From positions 1-12,631 of the forward strand of contig PWGE01000345.1 of assembly GCA_003554345.1 (NCBI GenBank): 12,631 nucleotides of DNA. The letters run 5' to 3'. Each line of letters opens with the position of its first letter. Positions within the stretch are counted from its first letter, which is position 1. Below, one piece after another: positions 6,266-12,631 of this stretch. The notes under the pieces were generated by a model. That model ran no database searches. It saw nothing but the letters and a program-made list of their open reading frames with translations, and was not told where the DNA came from. Source of the stretch: T1SED10-198M sp003554345 [NCBI: Candidatus Sumerlaeota bacterium] (GTDB taxonomy: Bacteria; Sumerlaeota; T1SED10-198M). The position numbers and the translations under genes are program-made.

Positions 6266-7560
6266 ATTATCTACTGAAAAAGGCTCACATTGTTTGTCCT
6301 GCCACTAAAATGGACGGTATATATGATCTCCTGGTTCAGGAGGGAACAACCAGAGAGGTGAAAGATAATATTGAAGGAGTATCTGCTGATGTAAAAGTTA
6401 TTGATGCATCTGGTCTTTATCTCTTTCCTGGATTCATAGATCTGCATACCCATATACGAGAACCGGGAAATGAGGATGTGGAAGATATTAAATCCGGAGG
6501 AAAAGCTGCCGCCGCCGGCGGATTTACCAGTGTTTGTATGATGCCTAATACCCACCCTGTTATTGATAATTCGTTTGGGGTGAATTTTATACGTTCGGTA
6601 AACAGCCGTTATTCTGGTATTGATATTTTCCCGGTAGCGGCTGTCACCTGTGGACAGCAGGGGAAAGATCTCGTTGAATTTGGTGACCTTATAAGTCATG
6701 GAGTAGTGGCTTTTTCTGATGATGGGCAGTCAGTTCAGGATACCCGCATCATGAAATTAGCAATGGAATACTGTCGAATGTTTGATATACCTATTTTTGT
6801 TCATGCCGAAGATGTGTCTCTTACCCGACATGGGGTTATTAGTGAAGGGGTTGCCTCTGCTAAATTGGGCTTGCCTGGAATGCCTGCTTTTGCAGAGGCA
6901 ATACAGGTGAGCAGGGATATCTTTTTGCATCGTCATATACCCTGTCCTCTTCATTTTTGCCATCTATCATGCCGGGAAAGTGCTGGACTGGTTCGAGAGG
7001 CACGAGAATCTTCAAAGCATATTACGGCAGAAGTCACCCCTCATCATCTGTTACTTACAGAAGAAAAAGTCGATTCTTTTAATACGAATTTTAAAATAAA
7101 TCCCCCTCTCCGTACAGAAGAAGATAGAAAAGCTCTGATTCAGGCGTTGAAAGACGGGACCATAAGTGCAGTGGCTACTGATCACGCTCCCCATTCGCTG
7201 GTATCTAAAGAAAAGGGATTTGTCCAGGCTCCTTTTGGGGTGATTGGCCTGGAAACAGCTTTTCCGGTATTGTATACAGGGCTGGTTTTAGAGGGAGAGC
7301 TCTCCCTGCCGGTACTGGTAGAGAGGATGACCGCGGGACCGGCAAAGATATTGAATAAGGAACTGGGAGTGATCAGATCGGGGATGCCAGCGGATTTTTC
7401 TCTCTGGAACCTGCAAGAAGAATATACAGTGTCATCGGATTTTCATTCACGGAGTAGTAATTCTCCTTTTATTGGCGAAAAGGTGAAAGGTAGATTGTAC
7501 GCTACCTTTAAAAATGGTAAAGTGGTATACAGAAAGGACGATAAAGTAACCGATGCCTGA
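6262..7560 (+). CDS. pyrC: Dihydroorotase (class I)
   Basis: Zinc amidohydrolase that cyclises N-carbamoyl-L-aspartate to L-dihydroorotate. The length of 432 aa is typical of class I enzymes. Metal site residues: DLHTHIREPG with H62 and H64; D154 in FSDDGQS; H181 in VHAED; H234 in HFCHLS; D307 in ATDHAPH. The spacing equals the published Bacillus anthracis ligand set shifted by three residues, in which an aspartate rather than a carboxylated lysine bridges the metals. MPNTHPV (95-101) is the usual substrate-loop region. All catalytic residues appear present, so it should be active. It starts inside the pyrB stop (4-bp overlap) and its end overlaps pyrK by 8 bp. A hairpin resembling a PyrR-binding loop lies inside its 5' coding part at 6347-6360. 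Confidence 0.96.
   Translation: MNYLLKKAHIVCPATKMDGIYDLLVQEGTTREVKDNIEGVSADVKVIDASGLYLFPGFIDLHTHIREPGNEDVEDIKSGGKAAAAGGFTSVCMMPNTHPVIDNSFGVNFIRSVNSRYSGIDIFPVAAVTCGQQGKDLVEFGDLISHGVVAFSDDGQSVQDTRIMKLAMEYCRMFDIPIFVHAEDVSLTRHGVISEGVASAKLGLPGMPAFAEAIQVSRDIFLHRHIPCPLHFCHLSCRESAGLVREARESSKHITAEVTPHHLLLTEEKVDSFNTNFKINPPLRTEEDRKALIQALKDGTISAVATDHAPHSLVSKEKGFVQAPFGVIGLETAFPVLYTGLVLEGELSLPVLVERMTAGPAKILNKELGVIRSGMPADFSLWNLQEEYTVSSDFHSRSSNSPFIGEKVKGRLYATFKNGKVVYRKDDKVTDA
6347..6360 (+). promoter_or_regulatory. Possible PyrR-binding-loop-like RNA motif inside pyrC
   Basis: The 14-mer CAACCAGAGAGGTG resembles the Bacillus PyrR binding-loop consensus ARUCCNGNGAGGYU. The hexaloop CAGAGA and the closing C-G pair are kept. 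The two outer pairs are replaced by other complementary pairs (C-G and A-U), while the third position (A against G) is mismatched. It lies about 85 nt into the coding region, not in a leader, so it may be coincidence. Confidence 0.25.
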
Positions 7561-8311
7561 AATATATGATATATCCAGCCGGGTTGAACGTAAAGAATTA
7601 GTGAATGAGGGAATGTATCTATTGACACTGGAAGCACCAGAGATAGCTTCCTCTGTTCGACCAGGTCAGTTTGTGCAGCTGGGTTACGAGGGACAAAACA
7701 CCTTGTTGCGCCGTCCCTTCAGTGTGGCCTGGGTTTGGGAGGATTTGGTTTTTTTACTGATTAAAATACGAGGCCCTTTTACCAGATACCTCTACGAAAA
7801 TACACCAAAAGAGGTTAAATTGCTGGGTCCCCTGGGGAATACATTTCCGGTTCCGAAAACCGACGAACTGCATCTTATCGCCGGTGGAATGGGGGTAGCA
7901 CCTCTTCTTTTTGCTGCCGGCTTTTATAAGGAAACGCATCCTGTTAAAATATGGTACGGAGTGAAATGTGATGAGGATGCGTTCGATTGTCAAAATCTTC
8001 CTGGAGAACATCCCCAATCATGGCAGATAATTAACGAAGAAAATGAAGGTATGATTACTGACTTTTTAACACCGGATAAGGTTGATGACCAAAAGACATA
8101 CTTTATATGTGGCCCCCCAAAAATGATGGTAAAAATTGCTGATATTTTATATAATATACCTGAATCTTATTATTCTCTGGAAACGATGATGGGGTGTGGG
8201 TTGGGTATTTGTCTGGGATGTACGTTACCTATGAAAAAGGGGAACCGTCGGGTGTGTGTGGATGGTCCTGTTTTCAAAGGGATTGATATTTGCTGGAGCG
8301 AATATGTATGA
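7553..8311 (+). CDS. pyrK: Dihydroorotate dehydrogenase B electron-transfer subunit
   Basis: Iron-sulfur flavoprotein that passes electrons from the FMN of PyrD to NAD+, allowing NAD-dependent dihydroorotate oxidation (class 1B). It is 252 aa, normal length. A ferredoxin-reductase-like FAD domain carries RRPFSVA (53-59) and the NAD domain carries AGGMGVAPLLFAA (110-122). The C-terminal 2Fe-2S site has Cys 215, 220, 223 and 235 in GCGLGICLGC and VCVDGPVF. PyrK normally sits beside pyrD, but the next gene here is ftsK, so the catalytic partner must lie elsewhere or be lost. It could alternatively serve another flavoprotein, but its position directly after pyrC favours the pyrimidine role. Overlaps pyrC by 8 bp and ftsK by 4 bp. 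Confidence 0.94.
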   Translation: MPEIYDISSRVERKELVNEGMYLLTLEAPEIASSVRPGQFVQLGYEGQNTLLRRPFSVAWVWEDLVFLLIKIRGPFTRYLYENTPKEVKLLGPLGNTFPVPKTDELHLIAGGMGVAPLLFAAGFYKETHPVKIWYGVKCDEDAFDCQNLPGEHPQSWQIINEENEGMITDFLTPDKVDDQKTYFICGPPKMMVKIADILYNIPESYYSLETMMGCGLGICLGCTLPMKKGNRRVCVDGPVFKGIDICWSEYV

Positions 8312-10515
8312 TAAACAGTGCCAGGTTTAAACTTTTTCTTGCTGATTCTTTGCGTGTTATTGGCTCTCTCTTTGCCATTTATCTTACCTATGCTCTTTTT
8401 CTTAAAACCATATGGGGTGAAAATGCGGGGAAAATAGGTGGCCTGCTGAGTGATGTGACCATAAGGATTTTTGGTCAGGGCGCCAGTTTTGTGGTGCTGG
8501 CTGCTTTTATATCATTCCTTTTTTATTTCAGTAAAAAATATCACTGGTATCAGGTGTTGAAATACTGGCTTGGGGTGCTTATTTTTGTAACCGGTATAAA
8601 TATTCCTATAGCTTATATCTACGGGGCAGACCCTCAACAAGCCTTTCTTTTTGCTGGTTTAATCGGGAACTTCTTTGTGCTGGAAGAAGGTCTGGATTTG
8701 CAAACTTATCTGGGAGTAGTGGGAAGTTACCTGTTTAGCGCGGCTCTTCTTATTATTGGGGTGTTGATGATGTTTGATCTGACTACTGATGATGGTATGA
8801 AGGTTTTAAAAAAGGTATTCACCGGAATGTCAGCACCATCTCCTGAAAAAAAAGAGAAGAAAAATAAAGGAAATATCTTTTTACCAAAGAAAAAAAAGAA
8901 AAAAAATAATACTTTCTCCAGAAATGAGAGTAATGCAGAGCCGGTGGTTGCAGAGACTGTACCAGTAGCTGAGGGAGGAGTAGAAGTGACTACTTACAGG
9001 CTGGGAGAATATGAACGAAAGGGTACACTTACCAGACAAAAAAGCATGTATCCTTATCCACCTCTTCAACTCCTTTCCGATCCTCCCGAAGAAATGAAGT
9101 CTCTTACCAATGAGGATATAAAAAGAACGTCTGAGCTTATCGAGAATATTTTCAGTGACCATAAGGTTGACGTTAATGTTATACGAGTTAATCAGGGACC
9201 CGTCGTTACATGTTATGAAATAAAACCGGCCGAGGGAACAAAGATAGCTAAAATTCTGAATCTTCATCAGGAATTAGCACTTGCGCTGAAAAAAGAAAAT
9301 GTACGAATTGTCGCTCCATTGGAAAATAAAGGGACCATTGGTCTTGAAATACCCAATGGTTTTCGCAATGTTGTAACCTTTAAGGAGATTCTGGGTTCTG
9401 ACGAGTTTAAAAAGAAAAAGGGAAACCTGCGTATAGCGCTGGGCAAAACAATTGATGGTTCGCCCACTTCTACCGACCTGACGCAGATGCCTCATCTTCT
9501 TATAGCAGGAAGGACGGGTTCTGGTAAAAGTGTATGTGTGAATTCCATTATTTGTTCCTTGCTGTATACCTGTCCTCCAGAAGAAGTGCAGATGTTAATG
9601 ATTGATCCCAAACGTGTGGAGCTGGGAGTTTATAATGATATTCCACATTTGCTGGCACCGGTAGTTTTTGAGGCCTCTAAGGCGGCAAAAGCACTGGAAT
9701 GGGTTATGAATATCATGATTGAACGTAATGAGCTCTTTTCAGCTCTTAATCTGCGGAACATTGTTAAATATAATAAGGCGGTTCGCTCGGGAAGGATTAA
9801 GTATGATAAGGATAATAATCTCCTTCAGCCAATGCCTTATATTGTCGTGATCATTGATGAATTAGCTGACCTGATGATGATGGGTAAAAAAGAGGTGGAA
9901 TTTTATATACAGCGTCTGTCTCAGATGGGGCGTTCTGTCGGGATTCATCTTATTGTGGCAACCCAGCGACCGTCTGTTGATGTGATCACCGGTCTCATAA
10001 AAGCAAATATCCCCAGCAGGATTGCTTTTCAGGTTTCTTCAAAGATTGATTCCCGTACCATTCTGGACCAGATGGGTGCGGAGAGTCTCATCGGGAATGG
10101 AGATATGCTTCTCTATTCTCCTGGACTTAATAAGCCCATGCGCATCCAGGGGACCTTTATTTCGGATGAAGAGGTTGAAAAAACAGTCAATCATCTCAAA
10201 CCTTATACCAGTGCCATGACCCTCACCGAGGAAAGCATCGATTTTAATACGCTGGAAGATGATGATACAACAAGTGGGACTGATCAGGGCGCTATGGAAG
10301 AAGATCCTCTTTTTGAAGAGGCTGCGAAACTGGTCTTTGATCATAATGTGGCCTCTATCTCGATGTTGCAAAGATCCCTGAATATTGGTTTTAATAGGGC
10401 GGGACGCTTGATGTTGATGCTGGAAAAATATGGTGTCTGCGGGCCAAGCCAGGGCAGTAAGCCAAGGAAAATTCTTATGAGTAAAGAGGAGTTTTATGAA
10501 CGTTTCTCTTCCTAA
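8308..10515 (+). CDS. ftsK: FtsK/SpoIIIE family DNA translocase
   Basis: Septum-anchored hexameric ATPase that pumps chromosomal DNA through the closing division site. I place the start at ATG 8308 (735 aa), preceded by GGAG 9 bases upstream; a TTG at 8290 in frame is less likely. Domains: N-terminal membrane anchor with about four hydrophobic segments (about 10-170); a short, very basic linker with two Lys-rich clusters (about 178-200), lacking the long Pro/Gln linker of E. coli FtsK; motor with Walker A GRTGSGKS (401-408, Lys 407) and Walker B YIVVIIDELADL (about 511-522); C-terminal winged-helix gamma domain (about 672-735) that reads KOPS/SRS-type polarity sequences, starting at DPLFEEAAKLV. 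The start overlaps pyrK (ATGA); the 3' end overlaps pgsA by 20 bp. SpoIIIE and FtsK cannot be separated from this sequence. Confidence 0.95.
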   Translation: MINSARFKLFLADSLRVIGSLFAIYLTYALFLKTIWGENAGKIGGLLSDVTIRIFGQGASFVVLAAFISFLFYFSKKYHWYQVLKYWLGVLIFVTGINIPIAYIYGADPQQAFLFAGLIGNFFVLEEGLDLQTYLGVVGSYLFSAALLIIGVLMMFDLTTDDGMKVLKKVFTGMSAPSPEKKEKKNKGNIFLPKKKKKKNNTFSRNESNAEPVVAETVPVAEGGVEVTTYRLGEYERKGTLTRQKSMYPYPPLQLLSDPPEEMKSLTNEDIKRTSELIENIFSDHKVDVNVIRVNQGPVVTCYEIKPAEGTKIAKILNLHQELALALKKENVRIVAPLENKGTIGLEIPNGFRNVVTFKEILGSDEFKKKKGNLRIALGKTIDGSPTSTDLTQMPHLLIAGRTGSGKSVCVNSIICSLLYTCPPEEVQMLMIDPKRVELGVYNDIPHLLAPVVFEASKAAKALEWVMNIMIERNELFSALNLRNIVKYNKAVRSGRIKYDKDNNLLQPMPYIVVIIDELADLMMMGKKEVEFYIQRLSQMGRSVGIHLIVATQRPSVDVITGLIKANIPSRIAFQVSSKIDSRTILDQMGAESLIGNGDMLLYSPGLNKPMRIQGTFISDEEVEKTVNHLKPYTSAMTLTEESIDFNTLEDDDTTSGTDQGAMEEDPLFEEAAKLVFDHNVASISMLQRSLNIGFNRAGRLMLMLEKYGVCGPSQGSKPRKILMSKEEFYERFSS

Positions 10516-11122
10516 TAAGATTACTGTCTTACGCTTGCTGATGATTCCCTTTATTGTTATCCTCCTTGCTCCTTACCCCCAGGAGGAATTTACCCTGCTG
10601 GCAGGGGTGGCATATATTATTTCTTTTATCTTGTTTATTATTGCTTCTGTTTCGGATATGGTCGATGGTTACATTGCCAGGAAATATAACCTGGTGAGTA
10701 ACTTTGGTAAAATTTTTGACCCTCTGGCAGATAAAATCCTGACGAGTAGCGTTTTTGTACTCTTTGCGGCTGTCCAGCTTATTTCCCCATTTATTGTTAT
10801 TTTGATTCTGGCGCGGGAATTTTTGATAACCGGTTTTAGATCCGTGGCAGCCATGCAAAATGTGGCTTTAAGTGCCAGTAACTGGGGTAAACATAAAACT
10901 ATCTGGCAGATAATCCTTATTATAAATATTTACTGTTTGCTGATAGTGAAGGAATTTATTCGCGGGGATATATGGAGAGGAGATTTTTGGTTGCACCTGC
11001 AAACCGTTCTTAACTATATGTTTTATGTTAATTGTGCAGTGGTAATATTTCTGACTGTTTACTCCAGCTGGGAATACCTGTATTCCAATAGAAAACTTTT
11101 TTCTTCTCTGGATGATACCTGA
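10496..11122 (+). CDS. pgsA: CDP-diacylglycerol--glycerol-3-phosphate 3-phosphatidyltransferase
   Basis: Integral membrane enzyme making phosphatidylglycerol phosphate from CDP-diacylglycerol and glycerol-3-phosphate, the first step to phosphatidylglycerol and cardiolipin. It is 208 aa, slightly longer than usual. The CDP-alcohol phosphatidyltransferase motif D-x2-DG-x2-AR-x8-G-x3-D-x3-D is complete: D54, D57-G58, A61-R62, G71, D75, D79. The N-terminal NKITVLRLLMIPF is typical of PgsA. Several hydrophobic helices follow. AGAGGAG, five bases before ATG 10496, supports this start, which lies inside the 3' end of ftsK (20-bp overlap). The following gene encodes the matching phosphatase, making an assignment to another CDP-alcohol transferase such as cardiolipin or phosphatidylserine synthase less likely. 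Confidence 0.94.
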   Translation: MNVSLPNKITVLRLLMIPFIVILLAPYPQEEFTLLAGVAYIISFILFIIASVSDMVDGYIARKYNLVSNFGKIFDPLADKILTSSVFVLFAAVQLISPFIVILILAREFLITGFRSVAAMQNVALSASNWGKHKTIWQIILIINIYCLLIVKEFIRGDIWRGDFWLHLQTVLNYMFYVNCAVVIFLTVYSSWEYLYSNRKLFSSLDDT

Positions 11123-11586
11123 TGCGGAAGTGTCTGATACTTACCGTAGCTACTGGTGTCGGTTCGGGCTTTCTTCCTTTAGTACCAGGCACCTGGGGAA
11201 CCCTTTTGGCAGCGGGCTTGTATATTATTCTCTTTATTTTCATATCCTTATCCCCGTGGCTTCTTTATGTGCTTTCTCTCCTTCTCTTTTTGGTGGGAGT
11301 GTGGTCCGCAGGGAAGGCAGAACAATATTTTGAAACCAGGGATCCATGTCAGGTGGTTATAGATGAAATTGCCGGCTATTTTGTGGCTGTTATGTTTTTT
11401 ATCCCCTCCCTGCAATTAGCAGTCATAAGTTTTATTCTCTTTCGTTTGTTTGATATATTAAAACCTTTTCCTCTCAGGCGATTGGAAAAGATGCCTGAAG
11501 GCTGGGGTGTTATGCTGGATGATATTGGAGCTGGTTTATATGCTGCCCTTATACTGGCATTGTTGACTGGCACAGGCATCATGTGA
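11122..11586 (+). CDS. pgpA: Phosphatidylglycerophosphatase A
   Basis: Membrane phosphatase removing the phosphate from phosphatidylglycerol phosphate to give phosphatidylglycerol, directly completing the PgsA reaction. It is 154 aa, near the usual size. Family motifs: GFLPLVPGTWGTLLA (16-30), VIDEIAGYFVAV (79-90, acidic pair D81-E82), FDILKPFPLRRLE (110-122) and LDDIGAGLYAAL (132-143), with hydrophobic helices between. The ATG shares its A with the TGA of pgsA (TGATG), so translation is probably coupled by re-initiation; no strong ribosome binding site is visible. It is the last gene of the tightly packed run. The cinA/recA genes often found after pgsA in Firmicutes do not follow within the window. 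Confidence 0.93.
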   Translation: MRKCLILTVATGVGSGFLPLVPGTWGTLLAAGLYIILFIFISLSPWLLYVLSLLLFLVGVWSAGKAEQYFETRDPCQVVIDEIAGYFVAVMFFIPSLQLAVISFILFRLFDILKPFPLRRLEKMPEGWGVMLDDIGAGLYAALILALLTGTGIM

Positions 11587-11743
11587 TAACTTTTCCTTTT
11601 GAAAAATAAGGAAATCGATACATCAAAGTTGGAGTTCAGGAAAGATACTGCCGGTATTTTGTTCCGTCGATGCCTGTAAGAACATTAATGGTCCATGGCA
11701 CAGCCCTTGTGGATATTATTTGAAGAAAGAAGAAAGGGAAATT

Positions 11744-11765
11744 TAGATACAAAAGATAGATACAA
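11744..11765 (+). repeat. Short direct repeat TAGATACAA x2
   Basis: TAGATACAA occurs at 11744-11752 and again at 11757-11765, a 13-bp period separated by AAGA. It lies in the A-rich interval about 60-80 bases upstream of the candidate FHA-gene promoter. The function is unknown; it may be chance in low-complexity sequence. Confidence 0.5.
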
Positions 11766-11826
11766 GTAAAGAGATTGATTATTACAACCAGGTGTTTTAG
11801 AGAGAGTATGCGAAGATGTGCCCGGC

Positions 11827-11855
11827 TTGATAAAACAAGACTTTATTGATAAAAT
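11827..11855 (+). promoter_or_regulatory. Candidate promoter of the FHA-GAF gene, with a direct repeat
   Basis: TTGATA (11827-11832, 5/6 to -35), 17 bp, TAAAAT (11850-11855, 5/6 to -10). The 9-mer TTGATAAAA occurs twice here (11827-11835 and 11846-11854, 19 bp apart), so each promoter element sits in one copy of a direct repeat. Transcription would start near 11862, giving an AT-rich leader of about 55 nt before ATG 11918. A TATAAT at 11897-11902 has no good -35 and is too close to the start codon. Confidence 0.5.
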
Positions 11856-11917
11856 GAACATATTATATTTTTATGTGTGTTTGAACCACTGTTTTATATA
11901 ATTCTAAAAGAGGTTCT

Positions 11918-12631
11918 ATGGCTCGTCTTTCTGTGAAAAGTGGCAAATTTTCCGGTCTCCTGCTGGAAATTGATAAGCCTATCGTTGTGATAGGACGCGA
12001 TCAAAATTGTGATTATTTCTTTGAAGACCCCAAGATGTCCCGTCAACACTGTACCATTCATAATAATGGAAACGAATATTATATTATAGATAACGGGAGT
12101 AGCAATGGAGTCTATGTGAATAATGTCAAGGTAAATGAGGCCTCTTTGCATGATGGGGATAATGTTGTGGTGGGTAATACGGAACTGGAATTTGAGTTGG
12201 AGATAAATGAAAAAAAGGATGAAAATCGGACAAAAAAATTAGTTGAAGATTCGACATGGGGTTTTAAGAAGTCCTCGATTGATGTTCAGGATGACTCTTA
12301 TATTGAACTTCCTGCTGTGATAACTGTTGACCATTTAAAATCGGCTTATAAACGGATGGTCAGGCTTTCTAAGATATCTGCTCTCCTCCAGAATTGTTCT
12401 AACTGGTATGAACTCTTTTCCCGGGTGGCAAATATTCTTCTTGATGAGTTCAAACCGGATTCCGTGTCAATATTCAGAGTACTTTCTAATAAAGAGTTTA
12501 TTGTTTTTATACAAAAAGACAGACAGGATATAAAAAGCTTCAGGAGAAAGGTAAGCAGAAAGATTCTTGAAGATTGTTATAAGCAAAAAATGGGTTTCGT
12601 GGTTTCAGATAACAGGAAAAACGGTGGATCA
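11918..12631 (+). CDS. FHA-domain protein with probable GAF domain (3' truncated by window edge)
   Basis: The first 238 codons of a cytoplasmic signalling protein, open to the right edge. ATG 11918 follows AGAGG (11909-11913) by four bases. An FHA domain, which binds phosphothreonine peptides, covers about residues 1-95: GRDQ with R27, KMSRQHCTI with S41, R42 and H44, and IDNGSSNGVYVN (57-68) with N63-G64. A charged, probably flexible linker (about 96-140) follows. From about 140 the sequence is helical, and WYELFSRVANILLDEFKPDSVSIFRVL has the look of the start of a GAF domain, which would continue past the edge. FHA-GAF proteins end in varied outputs (guanylate cyclase, PP2C/SpoIIE phosphatase, sigma-54 activator, histidine kinase); which one applies here cannot be seen. 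No Ser/Thr kinase gene is present in the window. It is separated from the upstream operon by its own promoter region. Confidence 0.85.
   Translation, partial: MARLSVKSGKFSGLLLEIDKPIVVIGRDQNCDYFFEDPKMSRQHCTIHNNGNEYYIIDNGSSNGVYVNNVKVNEASLHDGDNVVVGNTELEFELEINEKKDENRTKKLVEDSTWGFKKSSIDVQDDSYIELPAVITVDHLKSAYKRMVRLSKISALLQNCSNWYELFSRVANILLDEFKPDSVSIFRVLSNKEFIVFIQKDRQDIKSFRRKVSRKILEDCYKQKMGFVVSDNRKNGGS

Larger units (their letters stand above)
11587..11917. other. Non-coding interval between pgpA and the FHA gene
   Basis: 331 bp, A-rich on the + strand. I find no supported gene: the longest open pieces are about 24-38 codons, without a good start plus ribosome binding site and without family resemblance. 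A weak 7-bp inverted repeat (TTTCCTT 11592-11598 / AAGGAAA 11608-11614) just after pgpA has no T-run and is a poor terminator. The interval holds two pairs of direct repeats and the promoter for the FHA gene, all listed separately. No tRNA and no riboswitch class I know is recognisable. Confidence 0.6.

Noticed and set aside
8290-8307. Alternative TTG start for ftsK, six codons upstream
   Set aside because: ATG 8308 has a GGAG at suitable spacing and forms the ATGA overlap seen at other junctions in this operon.
8846-8910. A-rich tract inside ftsK as a frameshift or slippage site
   Set aside because: The frame continues without interruption into the motor domain; Lys-rich linkers are ordinary in FtsK/SpoIIIE proteins.
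11592-11614. Intrinsic terminator after pgpA
   Set aside because: The 7-bp stem is mostly A-T, has a 9-base loop and is not followed by a run of T.
11670-11769. Short open frames (17 codons from 11670, 24 codons from 11695) as small proteins
   Set aside because: No ribosome binding site, overlapping frames, and no resemblance to known small proteins.
11894-12151. Reverse-strand 85-codon open frame
   Set aside because: It is the antisense shadow of the FHA domain coding region, whose motifs are unambiguous on the + strand.
1-12631. CRISPR arrays, insertion sequences, tRNA or rRNA genes, phage genes
   Set aside because: No regularly spaced repeats, transposase or integrase motifs, cloverleaf patterns or conserved rRNA segments were seen; the genes are core chromosomal ones.

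Overview
The window is a stretch of a moderately AT-rich bacterial chromosome with all recognisable genes on the + strand. Nothing in it fixes the phylum. A PyrR regulator, a PyrK electron-transfer subunit (which points to an NAD-dependent class 1B dihydroorotate dehydrogenase), two CorC/CNNM proteins, a cobalamin-type radical SAM enzyme and an FHA-GAF signalling protein together suggest an anaerobic bacterium from a Firmicutes-like or deep-branching, poorly cultured lineage. This is inference, not a taxonomic call.

Layout. (1) 3-635: C-terminal part of a ZIP-family (ZupT-like) metal transporter whose start lies outside the window. (2) 636-735: a compact control region with a 10-bp inverted repeat, two overlapping sigma-70-type promoters and a near-perfect Fur-family 7-1-7 operator over the core promoter elements. 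(3) 736-11586: ten genes with no gap larger than 5 bp, eight of the nine junctions overlapping: corC-like A, corC-like B, B12-binding radical SAM protein, pyrR, pyrB, pyrC, pyrK, ftsK/spoIIIE, pgsA, pgpA. (4) 11587-11917: about 330 bp without a convincing gene, holding short direct repeats and a promoter. (5) 11918-12631: start of an FHA-domain protein with a probable GAF domain, cut by the right edge.

Functional reading. PyrB and PyrC carry out the second and third steps of UMP synthesis, PyrK belongs to the dihydroorotate dehydrogenase of the fourth step, and PyrR is the uracil-nucleotide sensor. pyrD is not next to pyrK, and pyrE, pyrF and carAB are absent here. FtsK (chromosome translocation at division) followed by PgsA and PgpA (phosphatidylglycerol synthesis) recalls the spoIIIE...pgsA neighbourhood of Firmicutes. 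The metal-transport genes and the Fur-type box at the head mean that, if no internal promoter exists, pyrimidine, division and lipid genes would be read from a metal-responsive promoter. I see no mobile element, CRISPR array, tRNA or rRNA. The most unusual points are the operator and promoter layout, the fully coupled mixed operon, and a PyrR-binding-loop look-alike inside the start of pyrC.
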